64,000 nucleotides of DNA from Edaphochlamys debaryana (lineage: Eukaryota > Chlorophyta > Chlorophyceae > Chlamydomonadales). Below the pieces are notes generated by a model. The model did no database searches. It saw only the letters and a list, made by a program, of their open reading frames with translations, and was not told where the DNA came from. A program made the translations under genes and the position numbers. Shown in pieces: positions 29,054-40,890 of this stretch. The stretch's first letter is position 1, and each line of letters begins with the position of its first letter. The stretch is from the NCBI GenBank assembly GCA_016858145.1, contig JAEHOE010000106.1:372001-436000 (forward strand), written 5' to 3'.

Positions 29054-32000
29054 ATGGCAGACTTGCCGAACTTGCTGAGCCGGCTCATCAACTCGTCTCT
29101 TACGGGTGCTGGAGTTCCTCAGCATGAGATTGCGGAGCGCCAAGTCTACTTGCTGCGGTGCGTCGCTTGCGTTTGGGTTCATGGTCATGCACCTCTTCAC
29201 CACGTTCTCGCTGGCTTTCTCGCAGGATGCTTACCGGCATCCTCGGCAGCTCTTCATACGCACGTAGCAGCGTAGAGGGCGGGGGCGACGACAACGCGCT
29301 GATGCTGGGGCTTCGAAAGGAAGTGGAGCTGTCGTCGGGGGGCGACAAGGCCAAGGGAGAGCGGTGCGAGGGCTCCGAGAGGGGTGGCTTGCGGGAGCGT
29401 GGGGGTCTCTTACGGGAGTCCGGGGGGGAGGGGTAGCGCTTCTGGGGCCGGTCGGGTAAGCTGCTCTTCCGGGTCTTACAGGTTGACCCGGCCTGGTCGA
29501 CGCTTCTCAAGCACAGTGGGCGTGCCCAGAAAGGAGGCAAGCTGCATCCCGGCTTTCCCCATCAGCTCCCCTCTCACTCCTTTCATCTTGTTTCCACGCC
29601 CCACTCCAGAGTGGTCGAGCTGTGTAACCGCCTGGGCAGCAGCGCCGGGCGCCCGGGCCTCGCGCCCCCCCTGCGCACCTCCCTGCTGGCCCTCCTTCGG
29701 GCGCTGCAGCGGGAGGGACGGCCGGGGACGGCCGGGGCGCAGGGGGGCCGGGCCCCGGCCACCTTCAGCCTAACGCAGGTAGGACAGGAAGGGGGAGAGG
29801 GGCGCGGGCTGGCAGGGAATCGGCAGAAGCGGCCAGGAATGCCAGTGGGCTGCCGTTCCAGGAGGAGCTGTAGGAGTTCATGCAGGGCTGTGGATGGGTT
29901 GTGCGGCCGCATTGACCAGAAGAAGATGCGCTTGGCGGGATTTACCCAATGAGGCCAGCGACCGTGGGGCGCTGCTGGTCTAGTCTTTCCGCGCGCGGCC
30001 CCACCCCGATTCTGCACTCATGTACCGTATCCCTTCCTACCCCTCTCGTTGAATTGGCCCACCCCACCCGCACCCCTATCCCTACTCCACAGTCCGTTCA
30101 GCTGGGTGGGCTGCCGCCCTCGTACGCCCCCTCCATCGGAGGCCGTGGAGCCCCCGGCCCCGGCGCACGCTCGGGTGCGGCCTCGGCGCTGCCCCTGGTC
30201 CGGCCCTCCCTGGTGGTGACCCCCTCGGAGATGGGCGAGGAGGGGCTCTCGGCCGAGCCCAGCCGGGCGTCGTCGGTGCTGCCGGTGAGGGTGCCTGGGA
30301 TGAGGATGGAGGGGCGCGGGGGTAGAGGGTGGGCGGACGCCGGAGATGGCAGTTGGAGCACAGGGTAAGGCAAGGCAGTCGTGGGCTGATCATGCCTTGC
30401 TGGTGCTCGTTTACCTTGACTTTGTGGTGACACATGCCACCCCTCAGGGCCTGGGCGACGGGTACGGCTACGGCATTGAGCCGTACGGCAGGCCCACGCC
30501 TCGGGGAGGCCCAATGGCCAACGGCCCTTCGGGCCCCGGACTGCCGGTAAGCGTCGCTTCGGGGCCCGCTTTACGACTCCAAGTTGCTGGGGCCTCGAGA
30601 CATGTCCCTCCTGCCGATAGACTCTTCTCAATGCATTCCTGCTTCCTGCTATCCGTCCGCCCGTACCCCTTGGCCTCCCCCTGCCTCGCCGGAACTTTCC
30701 AACAAAGATCACCGCCCCTTCCCCTCCCTGCTTCCCCCCCTCACTTTCCCTCCTCCAGGCCTCCTCCGAGCCCTCCCTGGTCCGGGACGTGCTCTACGCA
30801 GCGCAGGGCGTGCGGGGCCGGGCCCTGGTGTGGGCGCCCGGGCAGCCGGGGGCGGGGGCCGGGGGCCGGGACGTGAGCTCCGGCTTCCGACCCGACCCCG
30901 CCCTGGGCCCGGGGCTGGGCCAGGGCCGCTGCATGGTGCTCGAGAGGCTGGTGGAGCTGGGGTGGCTGTTCAGGTGGTGGGGGGGGGGCGGGGGGGGGGG
31001 GAGCAAGGGATGAGATGAGCGCTAGCAGGATGCGGGTCCGGCAGGCGAGGGACCTGATGTGTGCCTCCTAGGAATAAGTGCGTGGCACCCTATCCTCGGC
31101 CGATGTGGGTCAAGCGTCTCGTCCTGCCAGGGCAGGCCAGGGCAGTGGGCAGGCAGGCTTGCGGACGGTGCACTCTTTGGCCTAGTTTCCCTGGACCCAT
31201 CTTCCTCACCTCCATGCCCCATCCACTCCACTGCAGGCGCGTCCGCGAGCACATTGCCTGCTGCAGCGGCGGCGGCTGCGCCTCGGTGCGCCAGGCGCTG
31301 GGCTCGGCGCTGGGGGCCGAGGTGGGCGACTTCTACCGCCTGCTGGCGGCACTGGAGGCGCAGGCGGGGCTGGCGGTGCCGGCACCGGGTGAGGGGGGGG
31401 AGGTGTGAGGAGGTGTGGTCGGGTCGTGGAGAGGTGTGGAGGAGAGAGGAGGGGCAGGTAAGGGGATGTTGCAGTTGTGGGGCCCCCCGGGGCCCCAGGT
31501 CCGCCTTCTTGACCGGACACCTGCTGACCGCCGCCCATTGCACGGATGCCGCCGTACTTTGCCCGCCGCTCCGCCCCGAACCCCCGCCGGTCACTCTCGT
31601 ATGCGCACCCCCAACCCCGCCGGCCCGCAGGCGACGTCCCGGACCCCAGCCCCGGCGGTGGGATCGGCGGCGGCGGCCAGTTCCTGACCCTCCGCCGCCT
31701 GGTGTGCTGGCTGGCGGAGCCCACGCGGCGCATGCGGCTGCTGGCGGCGGTGGGGGACGCGGCGGAGGGGCTGGAGGGGGGCGCGCTGGCGGGGGCGGTG
31801 CACGAGTTCTCGAGGCACGGGGACCCCTTCGTGGCGGCAAACGCGACACGGCTGCTGGAGCAGGTGAGGGGCTGGATGTACGGGGAGGGGGGGTGGATGC
31901 GGAAGAGATGAGAGGCTGGGGCAGGGGAAAGCCGCAAGTCGGCATGTGGGGAAGGGGGGCAGGCGGGATGCGGGGAGGTGCTCTGCTCAACACGGCGTCG

Positions 32001-34889
32001 TCCAACCCCTTGCCTCCCCGCCATGCCCCGCCGTACAGGTGTGCGTGCCCCTGTACGGCATGATCCGGCGCTGGGTGCTGCAGGGCGAGCTGGACGACCC
32101 GCACGGTGTGTGCACGTGGGGGTCCAGGGTCCATGTTGGTCACCGTTGGTACAGGAAGCGAGGTAGAGGTGGCGACACACCAGCCTGACAGTGCCCTCCT
32201 CACCTGCCATGGCTGGATTCAGAGCCCGTGCCCCTTGTCCTGCATTCCATCATTCCCCCTCGACTCTTGCCCCACCCACCATCTCCTGACCCCCCAGGCG
32301 AGTTCTTTGTCGTACAGCACGACGCCACCGCCGCCGTCAACGCCGCCCTGGCGGCTGCTGCTGCCGGCGGCGGCGGCGGCGCGCCTCCCCCCCTGGACGT
32401 TTGGCGTCAGAGCTACGGCCTGGACGAGGCCCGGCTGCCGCCCTTCATCGGGCCCTCCCTGGCCTCCCGCATCCTGCGCGCCGGCAAGGCCATCCATTAC
32501 CTGCGACTGGCCTGCGGCGACGGAGGCTGGGTGCAGCAGCGAGCCGAGGCGTGGGCGAGGGAGCCGCCCGCGGGAGGGGCGGCGGCTCCGGCGGGAGCGG
32601 GGGCCGGCGCCGGGGGAGAGGTGAGGACCAGGGTTTGGGAGGGGCGGTCGGGAGGTAGGGGGGTCAAGAATGGGGGCAAACTGTGTGGTTGAAGCGGGGG
32701 GGGGCATGGGGAAGCAGGCTTACTCCTGTCACCGGGGCACCCCTGACAACCGAACATGCCATTGCACTTTCATCTTCCGCACTCTGCCCGCCCTTCCAAC
32801 CAACACCGCCCCCACCCCTCTGTGTCTGGTTTCCGGTGTCCGTTCCCGTCCGGCAGCTGTCCGGTCTGGAGGGCCTGGTGTCCGCCGCCGTCCGATCCGT
32901 GGACTGCCGGCTGCTGGCGGTTCTGTGGCGGCGGCACCGCCTGCGCAGCCACTGGGCCGCCATCCGCCGCTTCGTGCTGCTGGGGCAGGGGGACTGGGTC
33001 ACGGCGTTCATGGACCTGGTGAGAGGATGGACCTGGGGAAGAGGGGGGAGGAGGGGGACTACGGGATAGGGGAGGAAGAGGGAGATGGAGAGGGGTCCCA
33101 GCGGGAAAGACCGGCGACCGAAGCTTCCTCTCTGTCTTACTTCTTCACCGCCAAGCTCCCCCTCAACCTCATCCGTTCTTCTTCCCGTACCCCTCCCCGC
33201 AGGCCCAACGCGAGCTGGACCGTCCCGCGTCCGACGTGTCCGAGGTGGCCCTCAACGCCCTCCTGCGCCAGGCCCTGACCGCCACCACCATACTGGGGGG
33301 CGCAGGGGGCGGGGCCCGGGCGGGCCCAGGCGGGCCCGGAGCCTGGGGCGCGCTGGAGGCGGGCCTGCCGGGCGACGGGCCCGACGGGGGCCCGGCTGGG
33401 CCCGGGGGCGACGCGGAGGAGGAGGGCAATGCGGTGGTGGCTGCACTGGCGGAGCGCCTGAGGGTGCGCAAGGAGAGGGGCTCCGGAGGTGCGTTCAGGA
33501 GGACTGGGGATGTCGCAGGTTATGGAAGGCACTACGTGTAGGACGTTGGGGGGCAAGGAGACATGGCGACGGGGCGTGGTAAGGCGGAAATGAGGTCTGC
33601 GCTGTTGGTTGGGGGGTTGTACGGGTACCTAGCCCTTGTCGCTCCCCCACATTGCTAACCCGGTCTCCCCTCCCTTGGCGCGTCCTCCGGTGCTCGCTCC
33701 CTGCGCCCCCGCAGTCGCTGAGGTGGGTTGGGACGTATTCAGCGTCACCTACAACCCAGCGGCGGGGATGCCCGCGGCGGCACCGGGCGGGGCGCCGGGG
33801 GCCGCGGGCGGCGGCTCCGCCCCCCCCGCCCCCGGCAGCCACGCGGGGGGGGCGCTGTCCGCCATCTTCACGCCGGCGGCCATGCAGGCGTACGGCAGGT
33901 GCGTACGGCATATGGCGTGTATCCAACCGCTTCATACCATGAAGAGGCTATATATGCAATAACGAAGCTGTATATGCAGTGACGAGGCTATACGGGCTTT
34001 TCCAGTCGCCCACAAGCTAGCTGACATGAGAGTACGCCATCCCCCCTCCCCCCCTCTCTCCCCCCCAAGGCTCGCCCGGCTGCTGTGGTCGCTCAAGCGG
34101 GCCGAGCACGCTCTGTCGGCGGTGTGGGGCTCCGTGGCGGTGGGGCTGCAGAAGGCGGTGGACAAGATGGGGCCAGGTGGGGCAATGGGGGGCGGCGGTG
34201 TCTGGTCTCAGCGGGGTGTGGGGGCGGTACCGCATTCCCCAGTACGTCAATGCAGCAACTTGCTCCTGTGAAAGGGCCCTGGAGGTGGGAGGGAAAGCAT
34301 GTGACGGAGGCTACCCGGGAAACACTGCACCGCATCAGTTGCCCTTGCCTCCCTCTCCATCCTCCCCTCACCACCCCCTGTCCCCCTCCCCTTACCTACC
34401 CCCCCCCCCCAGCCGGCCACCCCGTGCAGCCCGTGTTGGGGGCGCTGCTGCGGCTGAGGGCCGACATGAGCCACTTCGCAACCAACCTGCAGGCGAGGGG
34501 GGTGGGGATCTGCGGGGAGGGAGACCTGCAGGGAGCCGGGGGCACGGAGCCGGGGATGCGGGGGCACAGCACCGAGGGAGGGTGGGCGGCACGGTACGAC
34601 CCTGGGCCATTTTCCCTCCCTCCCCCCCTCAGACCTACATCCATTTCGAGGTCATGCACACGTGCTGGCAGGTGGGTGGGGGGCGGACGGGGGATTGGCA
34701 GGGACGCACAGGCTTCCGGCCCGGGCCGCACCCGCGCCGCTGCAAGGGAGATCACGGATGCCGGTCGCACCGGATGGGACACTGGCGATGACCGCTGGCC
34801 CCTGGCATGCAGGCGCGCCCGCAATGCCTCAGTCGCCCTCGTGCCCTTCTCTTGCCACCTTTCCACCCCACCCCACCCCCCATTTCCCC

Positions 34890-34926
<37 letters not shown>

Positions 34927-36231
34927 CTCCCCTCCCCCCCCCCTCCCTCCCCTCAGCGCTTCTTCTCCCGCGCCTCCGCCTGCTCCGACCTGGACTCCCT
35001 CATCGCCGCCCACGAGGAGCACCTGGCCACGCTGCTGAGGAAGGCGCTGCTGGCGAACCCCGGGGGGGAGGGGGAGGGGCAGGGGGGCGTGAGGGCGGAG
35101 GGCGCATCAGCGCTGCGGCGGGCGCTGCGGGTGCGTTTTGGGGGGGTGGGGACGGGGGGATCGGGGCAAACAGGGGTGAAGTGTTGTCTTGGGGATTAGG
35201 GACGAGGGATGAGTCCTGGTGGGCAATGTGGGTATGGATGGCAGAGTGCCGCCGTCTGCGCTCGCACACCCATGGTGGGAGGCGGTCGGTGACGTGGGAC
35301 GGGGGTACCGGCAAATGGGAAGGGGCCTGCCCGCGAGTGGCACATGGCTTACATGTTTTGAAGACGACCCGCACTCACCATCCTCTGCAGCCTCACCCTC
35401 CCTCCCGCCAGTGGCTTCCCAACCCCAACGCACCTCCCTCGCCTTCCCGTTTCCCACCCGCTCTCCTCTCTCCAACTCCCCTCCCCTCCTCCCTAAGGAC
35501 GCCCTTTCCAACATGGTGGCTCTCCGCGCCGTGGCCTCCCGCCTGGAGGAGCTGGTGGCGGGGGGGGCACGGCTGCTGGCCACACGCGCGGCGGCCGCAC
35601 GGGGGCGCGTGGCAGCGGGCCGCTGGGGCACCGAGGCCGCCCCGGGATCCGCGGATCCGCCCGTACCGCCCGCCGCGCTGGCCGACATCCGCCGTACGCT
35701 GGCGGATCTGGCGGCGCAGCACTCCCGGGCCGTTGCGGAGTTCACGGAGAACCTGCCGGAGGAGGTGGGTGCCGCACATGGGTGCCGCACGGGGCATTCT
35801 GGCACAAAGGATGATGCCATAGACGCGGCGGGATGTCGGCCGACGCTCGTGGAAAGGACCCCGAACTCGGGGCAAGCTTCTGTACATGTATCTCTAGGTG
35901 GATGCTCGCCGAAGGTCAGGGCAATGCGGCGGCCAGCACAGAGGGAAGGTCCGCGGTGCGACAGCCAGGGGCTGGTAGACCCAGCAAAGCCATACCCGTG
36001 GCGTACAGCCAAGGCGTACAGAGGAGCCGGGCCATGGGGTGGAGGCCAGATACACGCCCTGCCGCCCGCGCACAACTGCCCCCCATTCCCTCCCTCACCC
36101 CTCTTGCCTCCCCCCCCCAGGCCCAGGACGACGTGCGCTTCCTGCTGGCCCGACTGGACTTCGGGGGGGTGGGCGTGGCCGTGCAGGCGGGGGCGGGGGC
36201 GGGGGGGCCCACGGCAATGGTGCTGGGATGA
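29054..36231 (+). CDS. Gamma-tubulin complex component 3 (GCP3/Spc98 family), full length
   Basis: Clear exons: 29054-29157, 29610-29778, 30093-30284, 30448-30546, 30759-30973, 31237-31388, 31631-31863, 32039-32105, 32298-32620, 32857-33018, 33203-33488, 33715-33898, 34070-34176, 34413-34492, 34633-34671, 34957-35130, 35498-35764 and 36121-36231. One or two exons between 29,226 and 29,540 are uncertain. From 30,093 the exons give 896 residues in unbroken phase. GCP3 landmarks in order: LVRDVLYAAQGV, LVELGWLFR, FYRLLAALEAQ, LTLRRLVCWLAEP, WVLQGELDDP, LLGQGDWVTAFMDL, GWDVFSVTY, LIAAHEEHLATLLRKALL and VRFLLARLDF. The N-terminal GRIP1 region mediates lateral contacts in the ring complex; the C-terminal GRIP2 region binds gamma-tubulin to nucleate microtubules at basal bodies and spindle poles. 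The intron after 34492 uses a GC donor. The 3' half is duplicated at 42,263-45,704. Confidence 0.93.
34891..34923 (+). repeat. 33-base C homopolymer in a GCP3 intron
   Basis: An unbroken run of 33 C residues forms part of the pyrimidine tract upstream of the acceptor at 34956. The matching intron of the duplicated copy (about 44,400-44,440) has only short C runs broken by T, so the tract expanded after duplication or is a sequencing artefact. Confidence 0.85.
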
Positions 36232-37005
36232 GGGGGGTGCGTGAGGCTTGGTGCCGAGGGCTGCGGGTCAAGTGAGGGGGCTAGTCCGCCTGGTATTGGG
36301 CGGGGGGGGGGGGGGGGGCGTGGTGCTGAAGGGCGCGCGGCGTTCCGGGATAGGCGGCCCTCTGGGCAGTCCGCAACAGGGCAGGTACCGTAGGCCTTTT
36401 GGCATGAGGTACGAGGAGGAAAGGCTGCAGAAGGCGATGCCCGGAGACCGGCGGCCTGCGGGCTTTGGACCAGTGATGGGTGCCGACCTGCCGCAGTGCG
36501 CGGGTTCCGGGGGTAAGGGAGCGTCGTGTGGAGGAGGCAGGGGCAGAGAAGGGGAGGGTTATGGCTCGGGGGCACCTTGGCAGGGGCGGGTGCAAGGGCG
36601 CTCAGCAGCCCACGTGGCAACAACCGAACCCCAGACGGCCCCGCCTGTCAGATGCGCGCCCCTGCGTGACTGCCCTCCCTGCTGGCGGTGCTTAGGAACG
36701 CCGTTGCAGCAGCGCTGTCGTTTGGGATGCAGACTGGGCATAGGAGCGGCAGCGCAGGTAGGAGCTTGCTCTGGGACTTCTGGGGACAAGACCGCAGGGG
36801 CCAGGCCATGCATGGGGGGTTCTGTGCTCGCAGGGGCCGTGCAGCGTAGTCCGGACGAGGATGAAGGGGCCAGGCCATGCATGGGGGGGGTGTGGTCGTC
36901 GCGTCCAGGGCCAGTCCACACACCCCCCATGCATGGCCTTCCTTTGGTGTGCCCACCAGCTTGCTCTATTACTGCGGGTAGACCGCCCTTCCCACCGCTT
37001 GCAAC
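36232..37005. other. Spacer downstream of GCP3
   Basis: The first 300 bp or so (to about 36,540) are part of the segment duplicated at 45,705-45,925. Near 36,798 and 36,866 the word GGGGCCAGGCCATGCATGGG occurs in direct orientation, with a partial inverted copy near 36,925. No gene is seen. Confidence 0.6.
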
Positions 37006-40000
37006 ATGATGGCCTCACTGGGTACAGAGCTCCAGACAAAGCGACAAGTTCTGTCTAGCATCGGGTTCGAGCAGGCGGAGCTCGATACAATCAGTGAGAC
37101 TGAGCTACAACGACTCGTTCAAGCCGACTTTCACTTGGCGGGGCGCCTCGAAGCGGCCACCGTGGACCTGCTTGTGGTTGCGGGCGTGTCGGCTGGGAAC
37201 GCGGCGCTCATCTTATACAAACTCCAAGGTACCCGGGCGCGGGGCTGGGGCGCGGGTCCGGGTACCGGCGCTCGAGCCCCCCTGGTAATCTCCGGGCGCT
37301 TCGCTACCCGCAGCGACGTCGCCACCAACCTACAACATCACCATCTGTGAGGCGACCACTGTATTAACTCCCCTCCGCTGCCTGCCCGGCCGTGCAGACT
37401 CTGCCCTGAGCGCGGGCCCACCAGCGTTCCGGATTCGCGAAGCGAGTGAGCGTTGCAGGGCACGCAGGGCAGATGGTCGTTGCTGCTGTTTGAGGTGGTG
37501 GGATGTGGCTGCAGGAGGGGGCTAGAGGATTGATTATCTTGTCGGCAGACCTTCTGGCACCCGGTCTGCTCAGAGCGCCACCCCATCCGCTCATCCCGCC
37601 TAGGCACAGCGGGAGCGACGGGTGCTGCAGGGAGCAGGCTTGGTGAGTTAGAGCTTATCCGCGAAGGGCTGCGTGACGAGGGCATGCCCCATGCGGCTTT
37701 CCCGAGCTAATCTTGCACCGGAAGTTACGGGGCGCGATGCATTGGGCCCACGTCCTAACCGTTGCACGCCCGCCCCTGCAGACCTCACCCCAGCCCAGCT
37801 GCTGCGCTCGGCGCTGCCCAAAGGAGATATGGATTCCAGGTTGTGGGCCATGTCCAAGAGCAGCCAGGCCTACCACGACCAACCGCTAAAAGTGCGCCAC
37901 TGAGAGCATGAGGACCCCGAGGCGACTGGTGGCGGTAGTGGCGACGGCGGCGGTGGTGGTGGCGGCGACGGCGGCGGTGGCGGCGACGGCGGCGGTGGCG
38001 GTGGCGGCGACGGCGGCGGCGGCGGCAGCAGGGGCGGACCCAGCCGGACGCTGTCGGAGGCCATCCGTCTTCACCAGGACGACGCCGAGGCTCTTTACGG
38101 CCCGGGCCTGACGTGGGTTGCGTGGGTTTCGCGGACGGGGCCGCACACTTGTTTTCGGGGCTTGTCCTCCCCAGGAGAGTGTGATCTAAGGTGGTTGCTC
38201 TCGCGCCAGTCCCTTCCCTCACGTCTGACACACCGTCTGTACCTTGGCTGCCCTCATTCACCCCAGGCCCCCCCTGTTGACTGCCGCCCACGTGCAGGTT
38301 GCTCTGGCTTGACCACATCGGAAACCTGAACTCTGAGGCAGATGTGTCCACTGCTTTCATGTCAGCAGTGGTTGGCCGCCACGTTCTACAAGTGCTTGCA
38401 AACAAAGGCCTGGGACGCGTCTACGGAGGGCGGCCGATCACGACTGCGACCTGGCACCAGCAGCCGCCTTCAGCCATCATCCAGGGCGTCCTGGCTGCCG
38501 GCGGCCGTGCGGTGGAGGTTTGGCAGGCCGGGGGCGTGGAGCCACGGGAGGAGGGCTACAGAGATCGCTTCAGAACGGACCTTGTTCTGCTCCTGGAGCG
38601 ACGAGCGGACATTGACAGCGGCCCGCTGACGGTGAACGCGTCAGCGGCAGGGGCAAGCGCAGCGGCGGACCGGGAGGGTCACGGTGCAGGCGGCGAGCGG
38701 GTGGGGTTACCAGGGCCAGGAGGCTCGGCAGCAGCGGCGGGGAGGCAGCGGGCGGGCGGCTGCCGGGGCGGTGATGCCGCCGCTGGCGCTGAAGTAGTGA
38801 GTCTTTCTTCTATCGAGGAGCGGGCGCCTGCCGCCCAAGCGACTTCAACGGACCTTGCACCCAAGCAGCGGCGGCTTGATCAGATCTGCGTGTGTGTGGG
38901 CGAGCTGAAGACGGTCCCTAAGCTCATGCAGAGGCCGAGGCCCGACTTGCCGGTCACGCCTGTTGAGCTGCGGGAAGCGTGGGGCAGCTCCAGCCATGCC
39001 CACCACCGGCTGGCGCGGGCGGTCATTGGCCAGGTGGGACCAAGCTCTTACATCCTAGATACAGTGGGCCGTGTGAGCCCGCTGGCATCGCCTCTAGATC
39101 TTTCTTGTTCCCTGGGAGCTCGTGCGAGCCTTGCTGGACGCGGCACCTCAGCCTGCGATGCTCGCCGATGCTCGCCGGCCCGCAGATATACACGTACATG
39201 CTTTCCCGGGGCGCCCTGTACGGCTTCGTCTCCTGCTGGGACGCCACGTGGCTCGTGTTCTGCCCGCCGGCCGATGAGCACGGCCGCCGCGACCTCCTGT
39301 ACCTTTCGGAGCCCTTCCTCGCCACCACGGTCGCCAAGGCGGCCAGCGCGCCGGGTGGTGCCGTGCGCAGCAGCGCTGCCACGGTGTACGGCGCCCTGGC
39401 GTGGCTGCAGTGGCGGGCCCTGCGCACCGCCCTCCGCCACCCACTGCTGCATCAGCCGGGCCTGGGCCTGGGCAGGCGGCCAGCGGGAGGCGGGGCCGAT
39501 GGCGGCGGCGGCAGCAGCACCGGAGAGGAGGATGCGGGACCGCGGACAGACTCTGACGAGGAGTACATTCTGACTTCGTAAGCGCGCCGGGGTTTGGCGT
39601 CCGGAAAATGGGCCGAGTCGATTAACCCCCTACCATACCTTCCCTCGGGGCCGACTTGAGCCCCCTGCAGTTCATGCCTACAACCCCAAACCCCGGACAT
39701 AGCCGGGGTCGGTTTTAGGAAGCACAGACGGCGCTTCCCCTCTATACACCTAAACAAGCTCTTGCTGACAGCTTCCCATGGCCTTCCGCCCGACCACGGC
39801 CCGCCCTTACGTCAGCAGCAGCCTCCTGCCCCCCGAAGGCTCACTCTTGCAACCATGCTTGTGCAGGGGCAGCGGCGCCGCGGTGGCACCGGGGACGTCG
39901 TCGGCTGGGAGCCGCCGTCAGACGCGTGGAGGGCAAAAGCTCGAGCTGCGCAGGGCGGCATTCGCGGTCCCGGAGCCGGCCCCCGCCACGGCGGCACAGC

Positions 40001-40674
40001 CGCCACCGCCGCAGCAGCAGCTAGCGGCGGGGGTGTCGGTGGCGGCTGCTGCGGCAGGCGCGGTCGGTGCGCGCGAGCGGCCACCGCGCGTGGTCCTGGT
40101 CTTCCACGAGGGGCAGGAGCGGCAGGGCAGCGAGGGTTTCGTGGTGGGCGGCACGTGCGACGGTGTGGAGTGCTTCATCAAGCTGCTGGGGCCCGACCGC
40201 AGCGGGCTGGCGGCGTACGCGCGGGAGGCGGCGGCCTACTCCGCCCTGGAGGCGCTGCAGGGGCGGCAGGTGCCGGAGCTGCTGGCCTGGGGCGAAATCG
40301 CCTGGGGCGTCCGCTTCCTGGCGGTGCGGCGGGTGGTGGAGGGGCAGCCGCTGAGCCGCCTGCCGCACCCGCTGCCGCCGGGGGTGGCGGCCGCAGCGCT
40401 GGAGGCGCTGGCGGCGGTGCAGGCCGCCTGCCCGCGCTTCGTGCACGGCGACGTGCGGCCGGAGAACATCCTCCTGCTGCAGGAGCCGGGGCCAGAGCCG
40501 GAGCCGCCAACTGGGCCCGGCGCCTCCGGGGCCGGGGCCGGCGGGCCTGTCCCCGAGGCGGGGCGGCTGCGCTGCGTGCTGCTGGACTTCGGCCGCTCGC
40601 GGCTGGATGGGAATGCGTCGCAGCAGCGGCGGGAGCAGCGGGAGCTGCGGCAGCTGCTGGGGTTGGCGAGGTAG
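37006..40674 (+). CDS. PD-(D/E)XK nuclease-like plus protein-kinase-like two-domain protein
   Basis: Proposed exons 37006-37228, 37782-38112, 38298-39033, 39186-39577 and 39867-40674 keep one phase throughout (about 830 codons). The middle part fits a restriction-endonuclease-like fold: Asp in RTDLVLLLE (near 38,577), E-x-K in CVGELKTV (38,898-38,909), and Gln across the splice in IGQIYTYM (39,031/39,186). The last exon resembles a small protein kinase: VECFIKLL (Lys near 40,180), FVHGDVRPENILLL (near 40,440) and VLLDFGRSR (near 40,585). A strong donor (TTC|GTAAGC, 39,578) and the acceptor at 39,866 join the domains; without that splice the nuclease ends at a TAA (39,579) and the kinase could start at 39,778. 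A TGA at 37,901 is in frame unless a 192-nt GGC-rich intron (37,840-38,031) is removed. Nuclease-kinase fusions are known among Crinkler-type effectors; the role here is unknown. Confidence 0.6.
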
Positions 40675-40810
40675 CAGCAGGAGGGGGAGGAGGAGGAGGG
40701 GGCGCCGGGGCTGGAGGTGTTACTGGTAAGCGATAGGCTGCCCGGTAGGACATTTGGGGGGCGTGCGGGGACCGTCCAGGCAGCCGGGGACTGGGTGCAA
40801 TGAGGATCTA

Positions 40811-40890
40811 CGGGAGAGCAGCGGGAGAGCAGCGGGAGAGCAGCGGGAGAGCAGCGGGAGAGCAGCGGGAGAGCAGCGGGAGAGCAGCGG
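40811..40890. repeat. CGGGAGAGCAG 11-bp minisatellite, about seven copies
   Basis: The 11-base unit repeats perfectly about 7.3 times, 136 bp after the stop of the nuclease-kinase gene. Confidence 0.95.

Noticed and set aside
40811..40890. CRISPR-like regular repeat
   Set aside because: The 11-bp units are contiguous with no spacers; it is a minisatellite in a eukaryotic genome.
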